Source: Rhodoferax saidenbachensis
Lineage (GTDB): Bacteria; Pseudomonadota; Gammaproteobacteria; Burkholderiales; Burkholderiaceae_C
Reading direction: 5' to 3'
Length of the DNA: 64,000 nt
Assembly (NCBI RefSeq): GCF_001955715.1
Contig: NZ_CP019239.1
Span: 3,472,001-3,536,000 of the forward strand
Positions 8,376-17,245 of the stretch are shown piece after piece; within the stretch, counting starts at the first letter, position 1, and the number at the start of each line of letters is the position of its first letter. The notes under the pieces are model-generated. The model was not told the DNA's origin and made no database searches. It worked only from the letters and a program-made list of their open reading frames with translations. A program made the translations under genes and the position numbers.

Positions 8376-9973
8376 AACAAGATACCTGTGCGACCTCGAC
8401 GCGCGGCATGGTAACGAGCCCGCACGCACTGGCCAGCCAGGCCGGCCTGGATGTGTTGGCCCGCGGTGGCAACGCCATTGAAGCCGCCATTGCCGTCACC
8501 GCCGCCCTGTGTGTGACCTATCCGCACTTCTGCGGCTTCGGCGGTGATGCGTTCATGCTGATCGCCGACGCATCGGGCCACGTGCAAACCATCTCCGGCA
8601 TCGGCCAGGCGGCGCAAAACACCGCCGGGTACACCCAGGCCATTCCCACACGCGGCCCACGCTCCATGCTGACCAGCGCCGGCACGGTGGACACCCTGGG
8701 CCAGGCGTTTGACATCAGCCGCAGCGCGCTGGCCGGCACCCAGAATTGGGAAACACTGCTGTCGCCCGCGCTGCAACTGGCGCGCGATGGTTTTGCCATG
8801 ACCGAGTCCGAGCGCTTCTGGCTCGACTTCCGCCAGTCCGATGCGGCCGCCATGCCGGGCGTCTACCCCGCCTTTCTGAACCAGGGCCAGGTGCCCGCTA
8901 ACGGCTATGTGCGCCGCCAGCCCGCGCTGGCCGCCACGATAGAAACGCTGGCACAACGCGGCCCGCGCGACTTTTACGAAGGCCAGTTGGCCGCACGCAT
9001 TGCACAAGGTCTGGCCGATGCGGGCTCACCCCTCACCGCCGCCGACCTGGCCCGCACCCGTGCGCGCATCGAAGCGCCGCTGCGCGTGGCCTACCGCGGT
9101 GGCACGCTGCTGGCGCACCGCCCGCCCACACAGGGCATCACCACGCTGGAGATCATGGGCATTCTGGAACGCTTTGATATGCGCAGCATCGCAGAGGGCA
9201 GCGCCGACTATTACCACCTGCTGGCAGAAGCGGTGAAGCAGGCCTTCATCGACCGTAACCGCCATGTCGCCGACCCCGACCACGTGGACGTCCCCATCGA
9301 GCGACTGCTGTCTACCGCGCACCTGGACCAACGCGCCAGCGCCATTCGCATGGACCGCGCCCTGCCCTGGCCGCATGTGTTTCAGCAAGGGGACACGGTG
9401 TACATCGGCGCCACCGACCAGGCCGGCAACGCCGTGTCCATGCTGGCCACGATTTACTTTGACTGGGGCAGCGGCGTAATGGTCGGCGACACCGGCCTGC
9501 TGTGGCACAACCGCGGCGCATCGTTCTCACTCGATGCCCAACACCCCAACTGCCTGGCCCCCGGCAAGCGACCGTTTCACACGCTCAACCCGGGCATCTA
9601 CCTCAAGGAGGGTAAGCCGCACATTCTGTACGGCACGCAGGGTGCCGACGGCCAGCCACAGACCTTGTCCGCCATCCTGACGCGCATGATTGATTACGGC
9701 ATGGACCCACTCACCGCCCTGTCACGTCCCCGCTTTCTGCTGGGCAAGACTTTCTCGGATGCGCGGGATACGCTCAAGCTGGAAGACGATGTACCGGATG
9801 CGGTCTTTGCGGAGCTGGCCGCACGCGGCCATGAACTGAGCAGGCTGCCTGCGCAAAGCCCGCTGATGGGACACCCGGGGGCTATCGTGATTGATCCGCT
9901 GACGGGGGCCATGCGGGGTGCACATGATCCGCGAAGTGATGGGCGGGCGTTGGGCTTGCTGATAACAAGCTAA
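8372..9973 (+). CDS. Gamma-glutamyltransferase family protein
   Basis: 533 aa, start ATG at 8372 inside the ATGA overlap. Ntn-hydrolase that matures by self-cleavage before a Thr; the Thr in GDTVYIGATDQAGNAVSM aligns with the catalytic Thr of E. coli Ggt. MVTSPHALASQAGLDVLARGGNAIEAAIA and the FGGDAF block at the N-terminus are typical. No signal peptide is visible, so it is probably cytoplasmic, unlike secreted Ggt. With the deacetylase it may form a small amide or gamma-glutamyl catabolic unit (inference). Confidence 0.88.
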   Translation: MKQDTCATSTRGMVTSPHALASQAGLDVLARGGNAIEAAIAVTAALCVTYPHFCGFGGDAFMLIADASGHVQTISGIGQAAQNTAGYTQAIPTRGPRSMLTSAGTVDTLGQAFDISRSALAGTQNWETLLSPALQLARDGFAMTESERFWLDFRQSDAAAMPGVYPAFLNQGQVPANGYVRRQPALAATIETLAQRGPRDFYEGQLAARIAQGLADAGSPLTAADLARTRARIEAPLRVAYRGGTLLAHRPPTQGITTLEIMGILERFDMRSIAEGSADYYHLLAEAVKQAFIDRNRHVADPDHVDVPIERLLSTAHLDQRASAIRMDRALPWPHVFQQGDTVYIGATDQAGNAVSMLATIYFDWGSGVMVGDTGLLWHNRGASFSLDAQHPNCLAPGKRPFHTLNPGIYLKEGKPHILYGTQGADGQPQTLSAILTRMIDYGMDPLTALSRPRFLLGKTFSDARDTLKLEDDVPDAVFAELAARGHELSRLPAQSPLMGHPGAIVIDPLTGAMRGAHDPRSDGRALGLLITS

Positions 9974-10051
9974 CGTACATCAACGATGGCACGGCACCTA
10001 TGACAAATTTGCAGGTTATGCTTTGTTCGCCTGTCAAACAAAAGGATTCCG

Positions 10052-10807
10052 GTGAAGCCACTGATTGCTTGCGTGTTGGGATTGCTATTGGGCTCCACTG
10101 CAGGGGCCACCGATATTGCCATTTTCAGCGGCGATGGCTCACCCCCCAAGATGTATGTGCAGGAAGGCAAAAACCGCGGCATCCTGATCGACATCCTCCA
10201 ATACGCTGACCGGCACCTGCAAAACGACACGCTGCAATTGGCGCTCTACCCTTGGGCCCGCGCCTACCTGCAGGCCGCGTCGGGAGAGGGCGGCATTGTG
10301 GGCCTGTCCTGGACACAGCGCAGGGACGAGCTGTTCGATTATTCGGACCCTTTGTTTTTTGACGAGGTCGTGGTGGTGGTGCGCAAGGGGAGCGAGTTTC
10401 CGTTCAAGGTCCTGAGCGATCTGCACGGCAGGCGTGTGGGCATTGTTCGGGGTGCCAGTTATGGCGAGGCCTTTGAGAGGGCCCGCGATGCGGGCGTGAT
10501 TGCGGTGGACGAAGACAACGGGGCCAGCAACCGGTTGAACAAGCTGGTGGCCGGGCGCATCGACTGCGCGCTGTTCAATGTCGGCAAGGCGGGCTTTGAA
10601 GAAACCCTGCGCATCCACAAGGAATTTTTGCCATTCAAAGACTCCCTGGTGGTACTGTCCGTGCCGCTGCGCAGCGACCCGAACTTTCTGGCCTTTCCCA
10701 AGAGCATGCAGATGCGGTCCTGGTTGGTCGAGTTCAACCAGATCATCAAAAAAGGCTACGCGCGCGGCGACATTGCGAAAATCATCGCGCAGAACCTCGG
10801 CTCTTAG
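10052..10807 (+). CDS. Transporter substrate-binding domain protein (SBP_bac_3), paralogue 1
   Basis: 251 aa, GTG start at 10052 with an AAAGGA site upstream. The signal peptide ends about residue 19 (GSTAGATD). The fold is that of periplasmic amino-acid-type binding proteins (family 3): GILIDILQYA, GIVGLSWTQRRDELFDYSDP and GRRVGIVRGASYGEAF. No permease or ATPase genes are adjacent, so it may be a sensor or orphan binding protein. The next gene is a close paralogue of the same length; their C-terminal 30 residues are almost identical. Confidence 0.85.
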   Translation: MKPLIACVLGLLLGSTAGATDIAIFSGDGSPPKMYVQEGKNRGILIDILQYADRHLQNDTLQLALYPWARAYLQAASGEGGIVGLSWTQRRDELFDYSDPLFFDEVVVVVRKGSEFPFKVLSDLHGRRVGIVRGASYGEAFERARDAGVIAVDEDNGASNRLNKLVAGRIDCALFNVGKAGFEETLRIHKEFLPFKDSLVVLSVPLRSDPNFLAFPKSMQMRSWLVEFNQIIKKGYARGDIAKIIAQNLGS

Positions 10808-10905
10808 CCGGCACGGGATAACCCGCAACGCGGAGACCCCAGGAAAGGCGGCATACTGCGCAGAGAAAATTTCTGCTGCGTTGGAATGCACAAGAAGGAG
10901 ACACA

Positions 10906-11661
10906 ATGAAAAAAATCCTCAGTGCCCTGTTGGGGCTGTCGCTCGCAAGCGCGGCCTGGAGCGTGGACCTCACCATCTTCGGTGGTGACAGCTCGCACCC
11001 CAAGATGTACCTGCAAGACGGCAAAAACCGCGGCATCCTGGTCGACATCCTGCAATACGCCGACCAGGAGCTGCGCGAAGACACACTGCGCATTGAACTC
11101 TTCCCCTGGGCCCGTGCCTACCGTTATGCCAGCAGTGGTACCGGGGGCATCGTGGGCCTGTCGTGGACACAGGAGCGCTCTGCGCTCTTTGATTACTCCG
11201 ACCCGGTGTACGTGGACGATGTGGTGATCGTGGTGCGCAAGGACAAACAATTCAATTTCAAGGACCTGTCCGATCTGCAAAGCAAACGCGTCGGTCTGGG
11301 ACGCGGCGGCAGCTACGGCGAGGCCTTTGAAAAAGCACGCGAAGCCGGCTTGTTTGTGGTGGATGGCGATGGAGGGGCCATCGAACGCGTCAACAAACTG
11401 GTGCTGGGCCGCCTGGACTGTGCGCTGTTTAACGCGGGCAAAGCCGGGTTTGAAGAACTTCTGCGCAGCAACAAGGCGCTGGAGAAGCTGCGCGACACGC
11501 TGGTAGTGCTGCCCGTACCGCTGCGCAGTGATCCGAACTTTCTGGCGTTTCCCAAGAGCATGCAGATGAAGCCCTGGTTGGCCGAGTTCAACCAGATCAT
11601 CAAACGCGGCTACGCGCGCGGTGACATTCCCAAAATCATTGCGCAGAACCTCGGCTCTTAG
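10906..11661 (+). CDS. Transporter substrate-binding domain protein (SBP_bac_3), paralogue 2
   Basis: 251 aa, ATG at 10906 after a strong GAAGGAG site. The signal peptide ends near residue 19 (AAWSVD). It matches its upstream neighbour along the whole length, including NRGIL[IV]DILQYAD, GGIVGLSWTQ and the ending AKIIAQNLGS/PKIIAQNLGS. The pair arose by tandem duplication. The 3' end runs 26 bp into the convergent glxA-type gene. Confidence 0.85.
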   Translation: MKKILSALLGLSLASAAWSVDLTIFGGDSSHPKMYLQDGKNRGILVDILQYADQELREDTLRIELFPWARAYRYASSGTGGIVGLSWTQERSALFDYSDPVYVDDVVIVVRKDKQFNFKDLSDLQSKRVGLGRGGSYGEAFEKAREAGLFVVDGDGGAIERVNKLVLGRLDCALFNAGKAGFEELLRSNKALEKLRDTLVVLPVPLRSDPNFLAFPKSMQMKPWLAEFNQIIKRGYARGDIPKIIAQNLGS

Positions 11662-12592
11662 CCGGCACCACACCCCCACAGCGCTGCCACACGCGCCTGA
11701 AGTCACGCGCTGAGGCAAAACCACAGGCCTGTGCCAGGCGCTCTTGCGAGAGCGTGGCGTCCTGTGCCAGCAACTCCTGCGCACGCGCGATGCGCAACTG
11801 TTGCTGGTAGGCCACCACGCTGATGCCGGTGTGCAATGCAAACAAGCGGCTCAGGTGGCGCGGGCTCACACAGGCCTCTTGCGCCAGCGCCTCCAGCGAC
11901 CACATACGTGCCGGGTCACGCGCCACGGCATCCTGCGCGCGGTGCACCGCCGGGTGCATGTGGTTGCGGTGTGCCAGCCAGGGCGACATTTGCTGGTCGT
12001 GTGCGCCGCGGCGCTGGTACATCACCAGGCGGCGCGCCACGCGGGCGGCCAGCTCGGGGCCGGCGTGTTGCTCCACGATGTACAGCGCCAGGTCAATGCC
12101 GGTGGTGATGCCGGCGCTGGTGAGCACCTTGCCGTCATCGACAAAAATGCGGTCTTCTTCCACCGTGGCCGTGGGCTCCGCTTGGCGCAGATCGGCCAGC
12201 AAGCTGTGGTGCGTCGTGCAGTGCCGCCCTGCCAGACAACCGGCCTGTGCCAGCAACAGCGCGCCGGAGCAGATGCTGGCCAAGCGTGTGTCGGCCTGCG
12301 GCGCACGCTGTAGCCAGCGCACCACTTGGTGGGCGGCCTCCGTGGCGTAGTCTTCCACCTCATTGCTGTTGCCGACCACCAGCACCAGGCTGTTGGGGGG
12401 CAGTTGCTTGGGCAGCGGCTCCAGCCCGGTCAGGCCGGTTCCCAGCGATGTCGTGATCGCAGACTGGGGCGCGCAGGTGTGCAACACCAGGCCCGCGCCC
12501 ATGTCGCTGGCCATGCGCAGCGCTTCTGCCGGGCCCGCATAGTCCAGCATCAGCACATTGGGCGTGAGCACCATCCAGACCGAGAGCGTCAT
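11636..12592 (-). CDS. GlxA family transcriptional regulator (DJ-1/PfpI + AraC)
   Basis: 318 aa, ATG at 12592. Residues ~5-170 are a DJ-1/PfpI-like sensor domain with the nucleophile-elbow segment ASICSGALLLAQAG; residues ~215-310 hold an AraC-type double helix-turn-helix (ACVSPRHLSRLFALHTGISV, then AQACGFASARDFRRVW). It is the last gene of DUF1272-EamA-GlxA, with an ATGA overlap with EamA, and may regulate the exporter. Its last codons (VPAKSRGSAQ) lie in sequence shared with the duplicated tail of the binding-protein genes. Confidence 0.88.
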   Translation of the reverse strand: MTLSVWMVLTPNVLMLDYAGPAEALRMASDMGAGLVLHTCAPQSAITTSLGTGLTGLEPLPKQLPPNSLVLVVGNSNEVEDYATEAAHQVVRWLQRAPQADTRLASICSGALLLAQAGCLAGRHCTTHHSLLADLRQAEPTATVEEDRIFVDDGKVLTSAGITTGIDLALYIVEQHAGPELAARVARRLVMYQRRGAHDQQMSPWLAHRNHMHPAVHRAQDAVARDPARMWSLEALAQEACVSPRHLSRLFALHTGISVVAYQQQLRIARAQELLAQDATLSQERLAQACGFASARDFRRVWQRCGGVVPAKSRGSAQ

Positions 12593-13497
12593 GTCTTCCT
12601 TGCGAACCGGGCAAACAAAGGTGCACCAAACAGATTGACCAGCAAGCCCGCCATCAGCAGCGCACCACCGGCGTAGTGGATGGCGGTGAGCGCTTCACCA
12701 AACACCAGCCAGCCAGTGGTCAGACCCACCACAGGCACCAGCAGCGTAAAAGGTGCGACGCGATTGGCTGGGTAACGGCCCAGCAACTGGGTCCACACAC
12801 CGTAGCCAAACAGCGTGGCTGCCCAGGCCAGGTAGGCAATGGCGGCAAGTGCCGTCCCGTTGATGTGCTGCACTGCTTGCGCCATGGCCGCAGGCCCTTC
12901 GAGCCAGTACGACAGCGCCAGAAACGGCAGCGGTGGCACCAGGCTGGCCCAGACCACAAAGGCCAACTGGTTCATGGGCGCGTAGCGCCCCACAGCACGC
13001 GTGACGATATTGCCGCAGGCCCACATGACGGCGGCAGCCACCGTGAGCAGAAAACCCGCCAACGGCATGGACAGCCCATGCGCGCTGCCAATGAGTACCA
13101 GCCCCACGGCGGCCAGCAGCAGGCCCGCCATCTGGTTGGCTTTCCAGTGTTCCTTGAGCCACCAGGCCGCCAGCAGCATGGTGAAAAACGACTGCGACTG
13201 CAGCACCAAAGACGCCAGCCCGGTGGGCATGCCCACATAAATGGCCGAGAACAGAAACGCAAACTGCCCGACCGAAATTGTCATGCCGTAGATGAGGTAC
13301 AGGCGCAGCGGCACCTTGGGCGGGCGCAGGAAGAGCAGCGCCGGAAACGCCGCCAGCATGAAACGCAGCGCGCCCAGCAACAGCGGCGGGATACCCGCCA
13401 CACCCACTTTGATGACGGCAAAGTTGACGCCCCACACCACGATGACCACCAGCGCCAGCGCCAGGTCGCGCGGGCGCAGTGCGGGCACAGCCGTCAT
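12589..13497 (-). CDS. EamA/DMT family transporter
   Basis: 302 aa from the ATG at 13497, which overlaps the DUF1272 stop (ATGA); an alternative start at 13527 lies inside the upstream gene. About ten hydrophobic segments in two EamA repeats (VVIVVWGVNFAVIKVG first, AAIAYLAWAATLFGYGVWTQLL later). A drug/metabolite exporter of the inner membrane; the substrate is unknown. Confidence 0.88.
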   Translation of the reverse strand: MTAVPALRPRDLALALVVIVVWGVNFAVIKVGVAGIPPLLLGALRFMLAAFPALLFLRPPKVPLRLYLIYGMTISVGQFAFLFSAIYVGMPTGLASLVLQSQSFFTMLLAAWWLKEHWKANQMAGLLLAAVGLVLIGSAHGLSMPLAGFLLTVAAAVMWACGNIVTRAVGRYAPMNQLAFVVWASLVPPLPFLALSYWLEGPAAMAQAVQHINGTALAAIAYLAWAATLFGYGVWTQLLGRYPANRVAPFTLLVPVVGLTTGWLVFGEALTAIHYAGGALLMAGLLVNLFGAPLFARFARKT

Positions 13498-13757
13498 GCA
13501 GCGCTGCCCGCAACCTTGGCGGCGCAACCCTGGGGTTTGTAAACACGCTCGGTACTGGCCGGGTTGTTCAGCAGCTTGGCTGCGGGCCGGATGGGGCGGC
13601 GCACCAGTTCACCCCCACAGTTGGGGCAGATGCCCTGCAAATGGTCACGCGCGCAATCCGCGCAAAAGGTGCACTCGAAGGTGCAGATCACGGCCTGGGT
13701 GGACGCGGGCGGCAGGTCCACATTGCAGCATTCACAGTTGGGGCGCAGTTGCAGCAT
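13494..13757 (-). CDS. DUF1272 cysteine-rich small protein
   Basis: 87 aa. The N-terminal 55 residues carry the zinc-finger-like cysteine pattern of DUF1272: CECC, CTFECTFCADC and CPNCGGEL. Probably binds zinc; function unknown. It lies between a cysteine hydrolase (10 bp upstream) and EamA (4-bp overlap) on the same strand, so it is likely in one transcript with both. Confidence 0.85.
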   Translation of the reverse strand: MLQLRPNCECCNVDLPPASTQAVICTFECTFCADCARDHLQGICPNCGGELVRRPIRPAAKLLNNPASTERVYKPQGCAAKVAGSAA

Positions 13758-13767
13758 GGTGACTCCT

Positions 13768-14325
13768 TCAGGCGGCCAAACCGGCCAGGCAGGTGTCTAC
13801 ATCCACCAGGCGGGCAAAGCGGTCTTGCAGCACCAGCTCGGTGTGGGCCTTGATCTCTTGGGTGGAATAGGTGCGGCCACTGCCTGCGTGGGTCATGGGG
13901 AAGGTGAGCGTGGCTTCGGTCACAAAATCGACCGCGTAGCCCAGGTCCGAGCCCACGCGTGTCGTGGTTTCGCAGCACTGCTCGGTGCGTATACCGGTGA
14001 TCAGCAGTTTGTTGACGCCCTTGCGGCGCAGCCACAGGTCAAGACCGGTATCGGTGAAGGCGTTGTGGGTGTGTTTGTCAAAGCGCACGTCGGGCGCGCC
14101 AGTGAGCCACGGCAACGGCTTGACGAAGCCCGACTCCTGGCGGAATGCGCCGGCCTGGCCTACGTGAAAGATGTGCACGACCGGCACGCCTTGGGCGCGG
14201 CAACCGGCCTCCAGGCGCAACAAGGCGTCCTGGAAGGCTGGCACATCGGTCTCGGACCAGAAAGGCATCTGGCGAAACGATTCCTGTACATCGATGATGA
14301 CCAGGGCAGTGGTGGAAGCGGACAT
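13768..14325 (-). CDS. Isochorismatase-like cysteine hydrolase
   Basis: 185 aa. Cysteine hydrolase fold with the catalytic triad candidates Asp in LVIIDVQESF (~12), Lys in RFDKHTHNAF (~83) and Cys in TEQCCETT (~119). The substrate is probably a small amide (nicotinamidase/isochorismatase superfamily) but is not defined by the sequence. First gene of the run with DUF1272, EamA and GlxA. Confidence 0.87.
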   Translation of the reverse strand: MSASTTALVIIDVQESFRQMPFWSETDVPAFQDALLRLEAGCRAQGVPVVHIFHVGQAGAFRQESGFVKPLPWLTGAPDVRFDKHTHNAFTDTGLDLWLRRKGVNKLLITGIRTEQCCETTTRVGSDLGYAVDFVTEATLTFPMTHAGSGRTYSTQEIKAHTELVLQDRFARLVDVDTCLAGLAA

Positions 14326-14433
14326 TTTTGGATTTCCTTAAGAAGCAGATGCTGCATCTTAAAGGCCAAAATACCTCTGCACCAGCGTCTATCCAGACAA
14401 CATGCGGACAAAAACCGCCAACAATGCAGCCGA

Positions 14434-16170
14434 CTATCCCAGCAATGCGTTGAGGAAGATGCGCGGCATCTTGAGCAGGCTGGGCCGGTACTGGAATGCC
14501 ACCAGCAGGCGCCCCAGAATGGCGCCCTTGCGGTTGGTGATGAACCATGGCGGGCGCGGCAACATCGTGAACGAGAAGCTCAACAGGTTGCGCGGGAAGG
14601 GGCGGAAGGGAGCCTCCACCACGGTGCGCTGGGGCTTGTCAAAGAGCATGGTGTTGTGCACCACCCCAATGCCGCTTTGCACATCGTCCAGCGTGTGGCC
14701 GGGAAACGCGCCCCAGGTGGCTTGTGGTGTGAGAAAACCCAAGCCAGTCCAAGCATTGATCGCAATGGTGCCGTAGCGCAGCTCGATCAGCAGCTCTTCA
14801 AACCGTGCACGACCGATCTGCGCAATGGTGGCCGGGTGGATCACGATGTTGGCACCCAGCGTGCCGTACAACTCAGTGTTGGCGTATTCAATGGCTGCTT
14901 TCAGGTAGGCCACAGCGTCGGTGCCGGGCAGCTCTTTCACGCTCAGGGCCGGGGCGAACACTTCGGTGTTGCGTGCATAGGCGTTGTTGTCGTCCAGCGG
15001 CGCCACCAGCACCGGGGCCGCACCGGCGCGCGGCACCGATTTGGTACTGGGGCTGTGGGACTGGAAGCCTTCCAGGCGGCTTTCGGCGCCGGGGTAGTAC
15101 AGCGTGCGGGCGTTGGAGCTGGCCATCACACCTTCCAGCGCCTGCACAAACGCGGTCTTCTGGGCCCAGTCTTGCGGTACCACCAGAATCTGGCAGGCCA
15201 CGCAGTTGAAGCCGCTGTTGTGCAGCTTTTGCGTGGCGACCTGCTCGGCCTGGAAACGGATGTCCGCCGCGCTCCACGGGCCGGGCACGACGATGGTGGG
15301 GCACACGGCGCCGAGTTCCGAGCCAATGGTGCGGTTGTTCTTGGGCGTGCCTGCGGCCTTGTTGGCACGGCCCTCTTCGCCTACGCCCCAGACGATGGCG
15401 TCGTGGGAGGCGCCCGAACCGGTGATGTGGATTTCGTCCACCAGCGCATGGTTGCACAGGTACTGGCCCACGTCGGCACCACCGCGCACGATGCGCACCA
15501 TGCCGCGGTCGATCAGCGGCTTGAAGGCAGGCTCCAGAAATTCGATCAGGTAGTCGTTGACCGGGTTCATCTTGAGGATGACGACCTGGTTTTCATTGAA
15601 GAGCTTGTAGAACACGTCCAGTGGCGCAATGGCGGCAACGTTGCCAGCGCCCAGCACCAGCGCCACCTTGCCTTGCTTGTGGGTAGGGTTGGCGGCATCG
15701 TAGGTGGCGGCCGTGTTGGCGCGCAAGGTCTGCGGCGTGACCCCGGGTTCCATCCAGACGTCAACCTTTACACCGCTCAAGAGCAGATGGTCCCAGAGGG
15801 AATGGGGCAACACACGGGCCACCGTCTGCCCATTGGAGAGCTGGCGCACCGGCAGGCCGTCCAGGTGCTTTTTGCCATCGACCTGGGACAGGGTGAGCAT
15901 CATCTGGTTGCAATAGCCCAGCACGGTGTAGGGACCAGAGAGCCACTCTTCGCCCACCAGCGGGGAGCCTTCGGGAATGCCCTTTTTGCGGCCCGCGGTT
16001 TCGGCCCAGGCCTGCGCAACCGGCATCAGGCGTTCCTTGATCTCGGCCAGGATGGCGATGCGCTCGGCCACTGGGGTCTTGACCCAGGCGTCCTTGTTGG
16101 CAGCCAGTGTGGCGAGGGCCTGGTCCAGGTCGGCAAAAGGAATGGTGCTGTTGGGATCGGTGTGTTTCAT
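14434..16170 (-). CDS. Aldehyde dehydrogenase family protein, divergent
   Basis: 578 aa from the ATG at 16170 (MKHTDPNSTIPFADLDQ); the frame extends 18 codons further without support. NAD(P)-dependent oxidation of an aldehyde is the family reaction. Marks: cofactor-loop region GAGNVAAIAPLD, ITGSGASHDAIVWG, Glu in GSELGAVCPTIVVPG, and a Cys in NSGFNCVACQ at the usual nucleophile position. It is longer than classical ALDHs (about 500 aa), with a C-terminal extension ending in hydrophobic and basic residues (FSFTMLPRPPWFITNRKGAI) that could touch the membrane. Substrate unknown. Confidence 0.8.
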   Translation of the reverse strand: MKHTDPNSTIPFADLDQALATLAANKDAWVKTPVAERIAILAEIKERLMPVAQAWAETAGRKKGIPEGSPLVGEEWLSGPYTVLGYCNQMMLTLSQVDGKKHLDGLPVRQLSNGQTVARVLPHSLWDHLLLSGVKVDVWMEPGVTPQTLRANTAATYDAANPTHKQGKVALVLGAGNVAAIAPLDVFYKLFNENQVVILKMNPVNDYLIEFLEPAFKPLIDRGMVRIVRGGADVGQYLCNHALVDEIHITGSGASHDAIVWGVGEEGRANKAAGTPKNNRTIGSELGAVCPTIVVPGPWSAADIRFQAEQVATQKLHNSGFNCVACQILVVPQDWAQKTAFVQALEGVMASSNARTLYYPGAESRLEGFQSHSPSTKSVPRAGAAPVLVAPLDDNNAYARNTEVFAPALSVKELPGTDAVAYLKAAIEYANTELYGTLGANIVIHPATIAQIGRARFEELLIELRYGTIAINAWTGLGFLTPQATWGAFPGHTLDDVQSGIGVVHNTMLFDKPQRTVVEAPFRPFPRNLLSFSFTMLPRPPWFITNRKGAILGRLLVAFQYRPSLLKMPRIFLNALLG

Positions 16171-16337
16171 GGCGGGGGCTTTCTGGCAGCGAGCGCTGCG
16201 GCTGGAGGGGTCGAAACACAGCATAGCGCCTTCACCGGGACATAAAGACCGCCACTAGGGTAAGTCCTGAGTCCAGCCCCACGGGATGCGGCGGTCGGGC
16301 CATCACAATGGCCGCACACCCCTCAAGAGGAGACCGC

Positions 16338-16742
16338 ATGACCGCTATCCAAGCCCTGCTGGGTTTTGCCGCCTGGACGTTGGCACTTGTCATCACCGTT
16401 TTTTTGTACCGAGGGCTGCGCTTTCTGGGCGGAACCCCGATCAACCACTGGCCGCGCAAGGCCAAGCCAACGGACGACGCGCCCTTCATCGGGCGCCTGG
16501 AAGATGCCCACGCGAACTGCCTGGAAAACCTGCCGGTGTTCGCCGTCATCGTGCTGGTGGCGGCCGCTACCGGTCGGCTGGACACTATCAACGCGCTGGC
16601 CCCGTGGGTTCTGTACGCGCGCATCGGCCAGAGCGCTGTGCACCTGAGCGGCGTGGGCGCCATCCAGGTGCTGGTGCGCGCCACTTTCTGGGCTGCGCAG
16701 TTGGTACTGATGGTGTGGATGCTGGTCAAGCTGCTGGGCTGA
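16338..16742 (+). CDS. MAPEG family membrane protein
   Basis: 134 aa, ATG at 16338 after GAGGAG. Four hydrophobic segments in the membrane-associated eicosanoid/glutathione metabolism fold; RLEDAHANCLENLPVFAVIVL is the conserved E-N-P block. Bacterial members are inner-membrane proteins of mostly unknown function, some with glutathione transferase activity. Confidence 0.85.
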   Translation: MTAIQALLGFAAWTLALVITVFLYRGLRFLGGTPINHWPRKAKPTDDAPFIGRLEDAHANCLENLPVFAVIVLVAAATGRLDTINALAPWVLYARIGQSAVHLSGVGAIQVLVRATFWAAQLVLMVWMLVKLLG

Positions 16743-16758
16743 CACCGCCTCTCAACCT

Positions 16759-17112
16759 TCAAGCGCTGAAGACGGCCAGGTTCAGCGTGTGGGAATGGCC
16801 CAACCACAGCGCGCAATCGCGGTGGTCACGCAACGCATCGCCGGTATTCGGATGTACGAAGACATCCAGCGCGCCATGGTTGAGCGCGAGCCAGCCCATT
16901 ACGTGAGAGAAGTGGGCTGAAGGGAGCGCCAACTGGTAGCTCCACATCGGGTGTGGACCTATGGGTTTCTCGTGAAAGCGCCCCATCTCCATGAAACCGG
17001 CCAACTCCACCTGGATGCGTTCGCGCAGCGTCCAGGCCATCTCTCGGCTATCGGCGGCGAAATACACATGGGCATGCCAACTGGTGATGGAGGAGGGTTG
17101 CAGGGAATTCAT
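16759..17112 (-). CDS. DOPA 4,5-dioxygenase family protein
   Basis: 117 aa from the ATG at 17112 (MNSLQPSSITSWHAHVYF); the frame continues upstream to 17175 but the family normally starts close to this point. Conserved blocks WHAHVYF, GRFHEKPIGPHPMWSYQL and LDVFVHPNTGDALRDH give the histidines expected to bind iron. The family performs extradiol cleavage of catechols in some organisms; the bacterial substrate is uncertain. Confidence 0.85.
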   Translation of the reverse strand: MNSLQPSSITSWHAHVYFAADSREMAWTLRERIQVELAGFMEMGRFHEKPIGPHPMWSYQLALPSAHFSHVMGWLALNHGALDVFVHPNTGDALRDHRDCALWLGHSHTLNLAVFSA

Positions 17113-17187
17113 CTTGCCAAGCATAAGTGGCCCGACAACAGCTACGGCCCTTTCGCCTATCGCTATCAAGGTCATTGAACTTCTTGT

Positions 17188-17214
17188 TTAGCACTCAATC
17201 CCATAGAGTGCTAA
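17188..17214. promoter_or_regulatory. CIRCE element (HrcA operator) upstream of rpoH
   Basis: A perfect match to the CIRCE inverted repeat TTAGCACTC-N9-GAGTGCTAA, with spacer AATCCCATA. HrcA binds this operator and represses heat-shock genes until proteins misfold. Its position 31 bp upstream of the rpoH start implies HrcA control of sigma-32 itself. Confidence 0.95.
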
Positions 17215-17245
17215 TATTTAGATTCTGAACACAAGGAGTTCTTGT

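Noticed and set aside
13564..16245. 893-codon open frame on the plus strand
   Set aside because: It is the shadow of the DUF1272, hydrolase and aldehyde dehydrogenase genes; its sequence is rich in His, Gln and Arg and has no family features. Similar long shadows lie opposite coxA and pilJ.
17139..17180. CGCTATCAAGG near rpoH as a further repeat A copy
   Set aside because: Only the first 10 bases match; the middle and tail blocks are missing.
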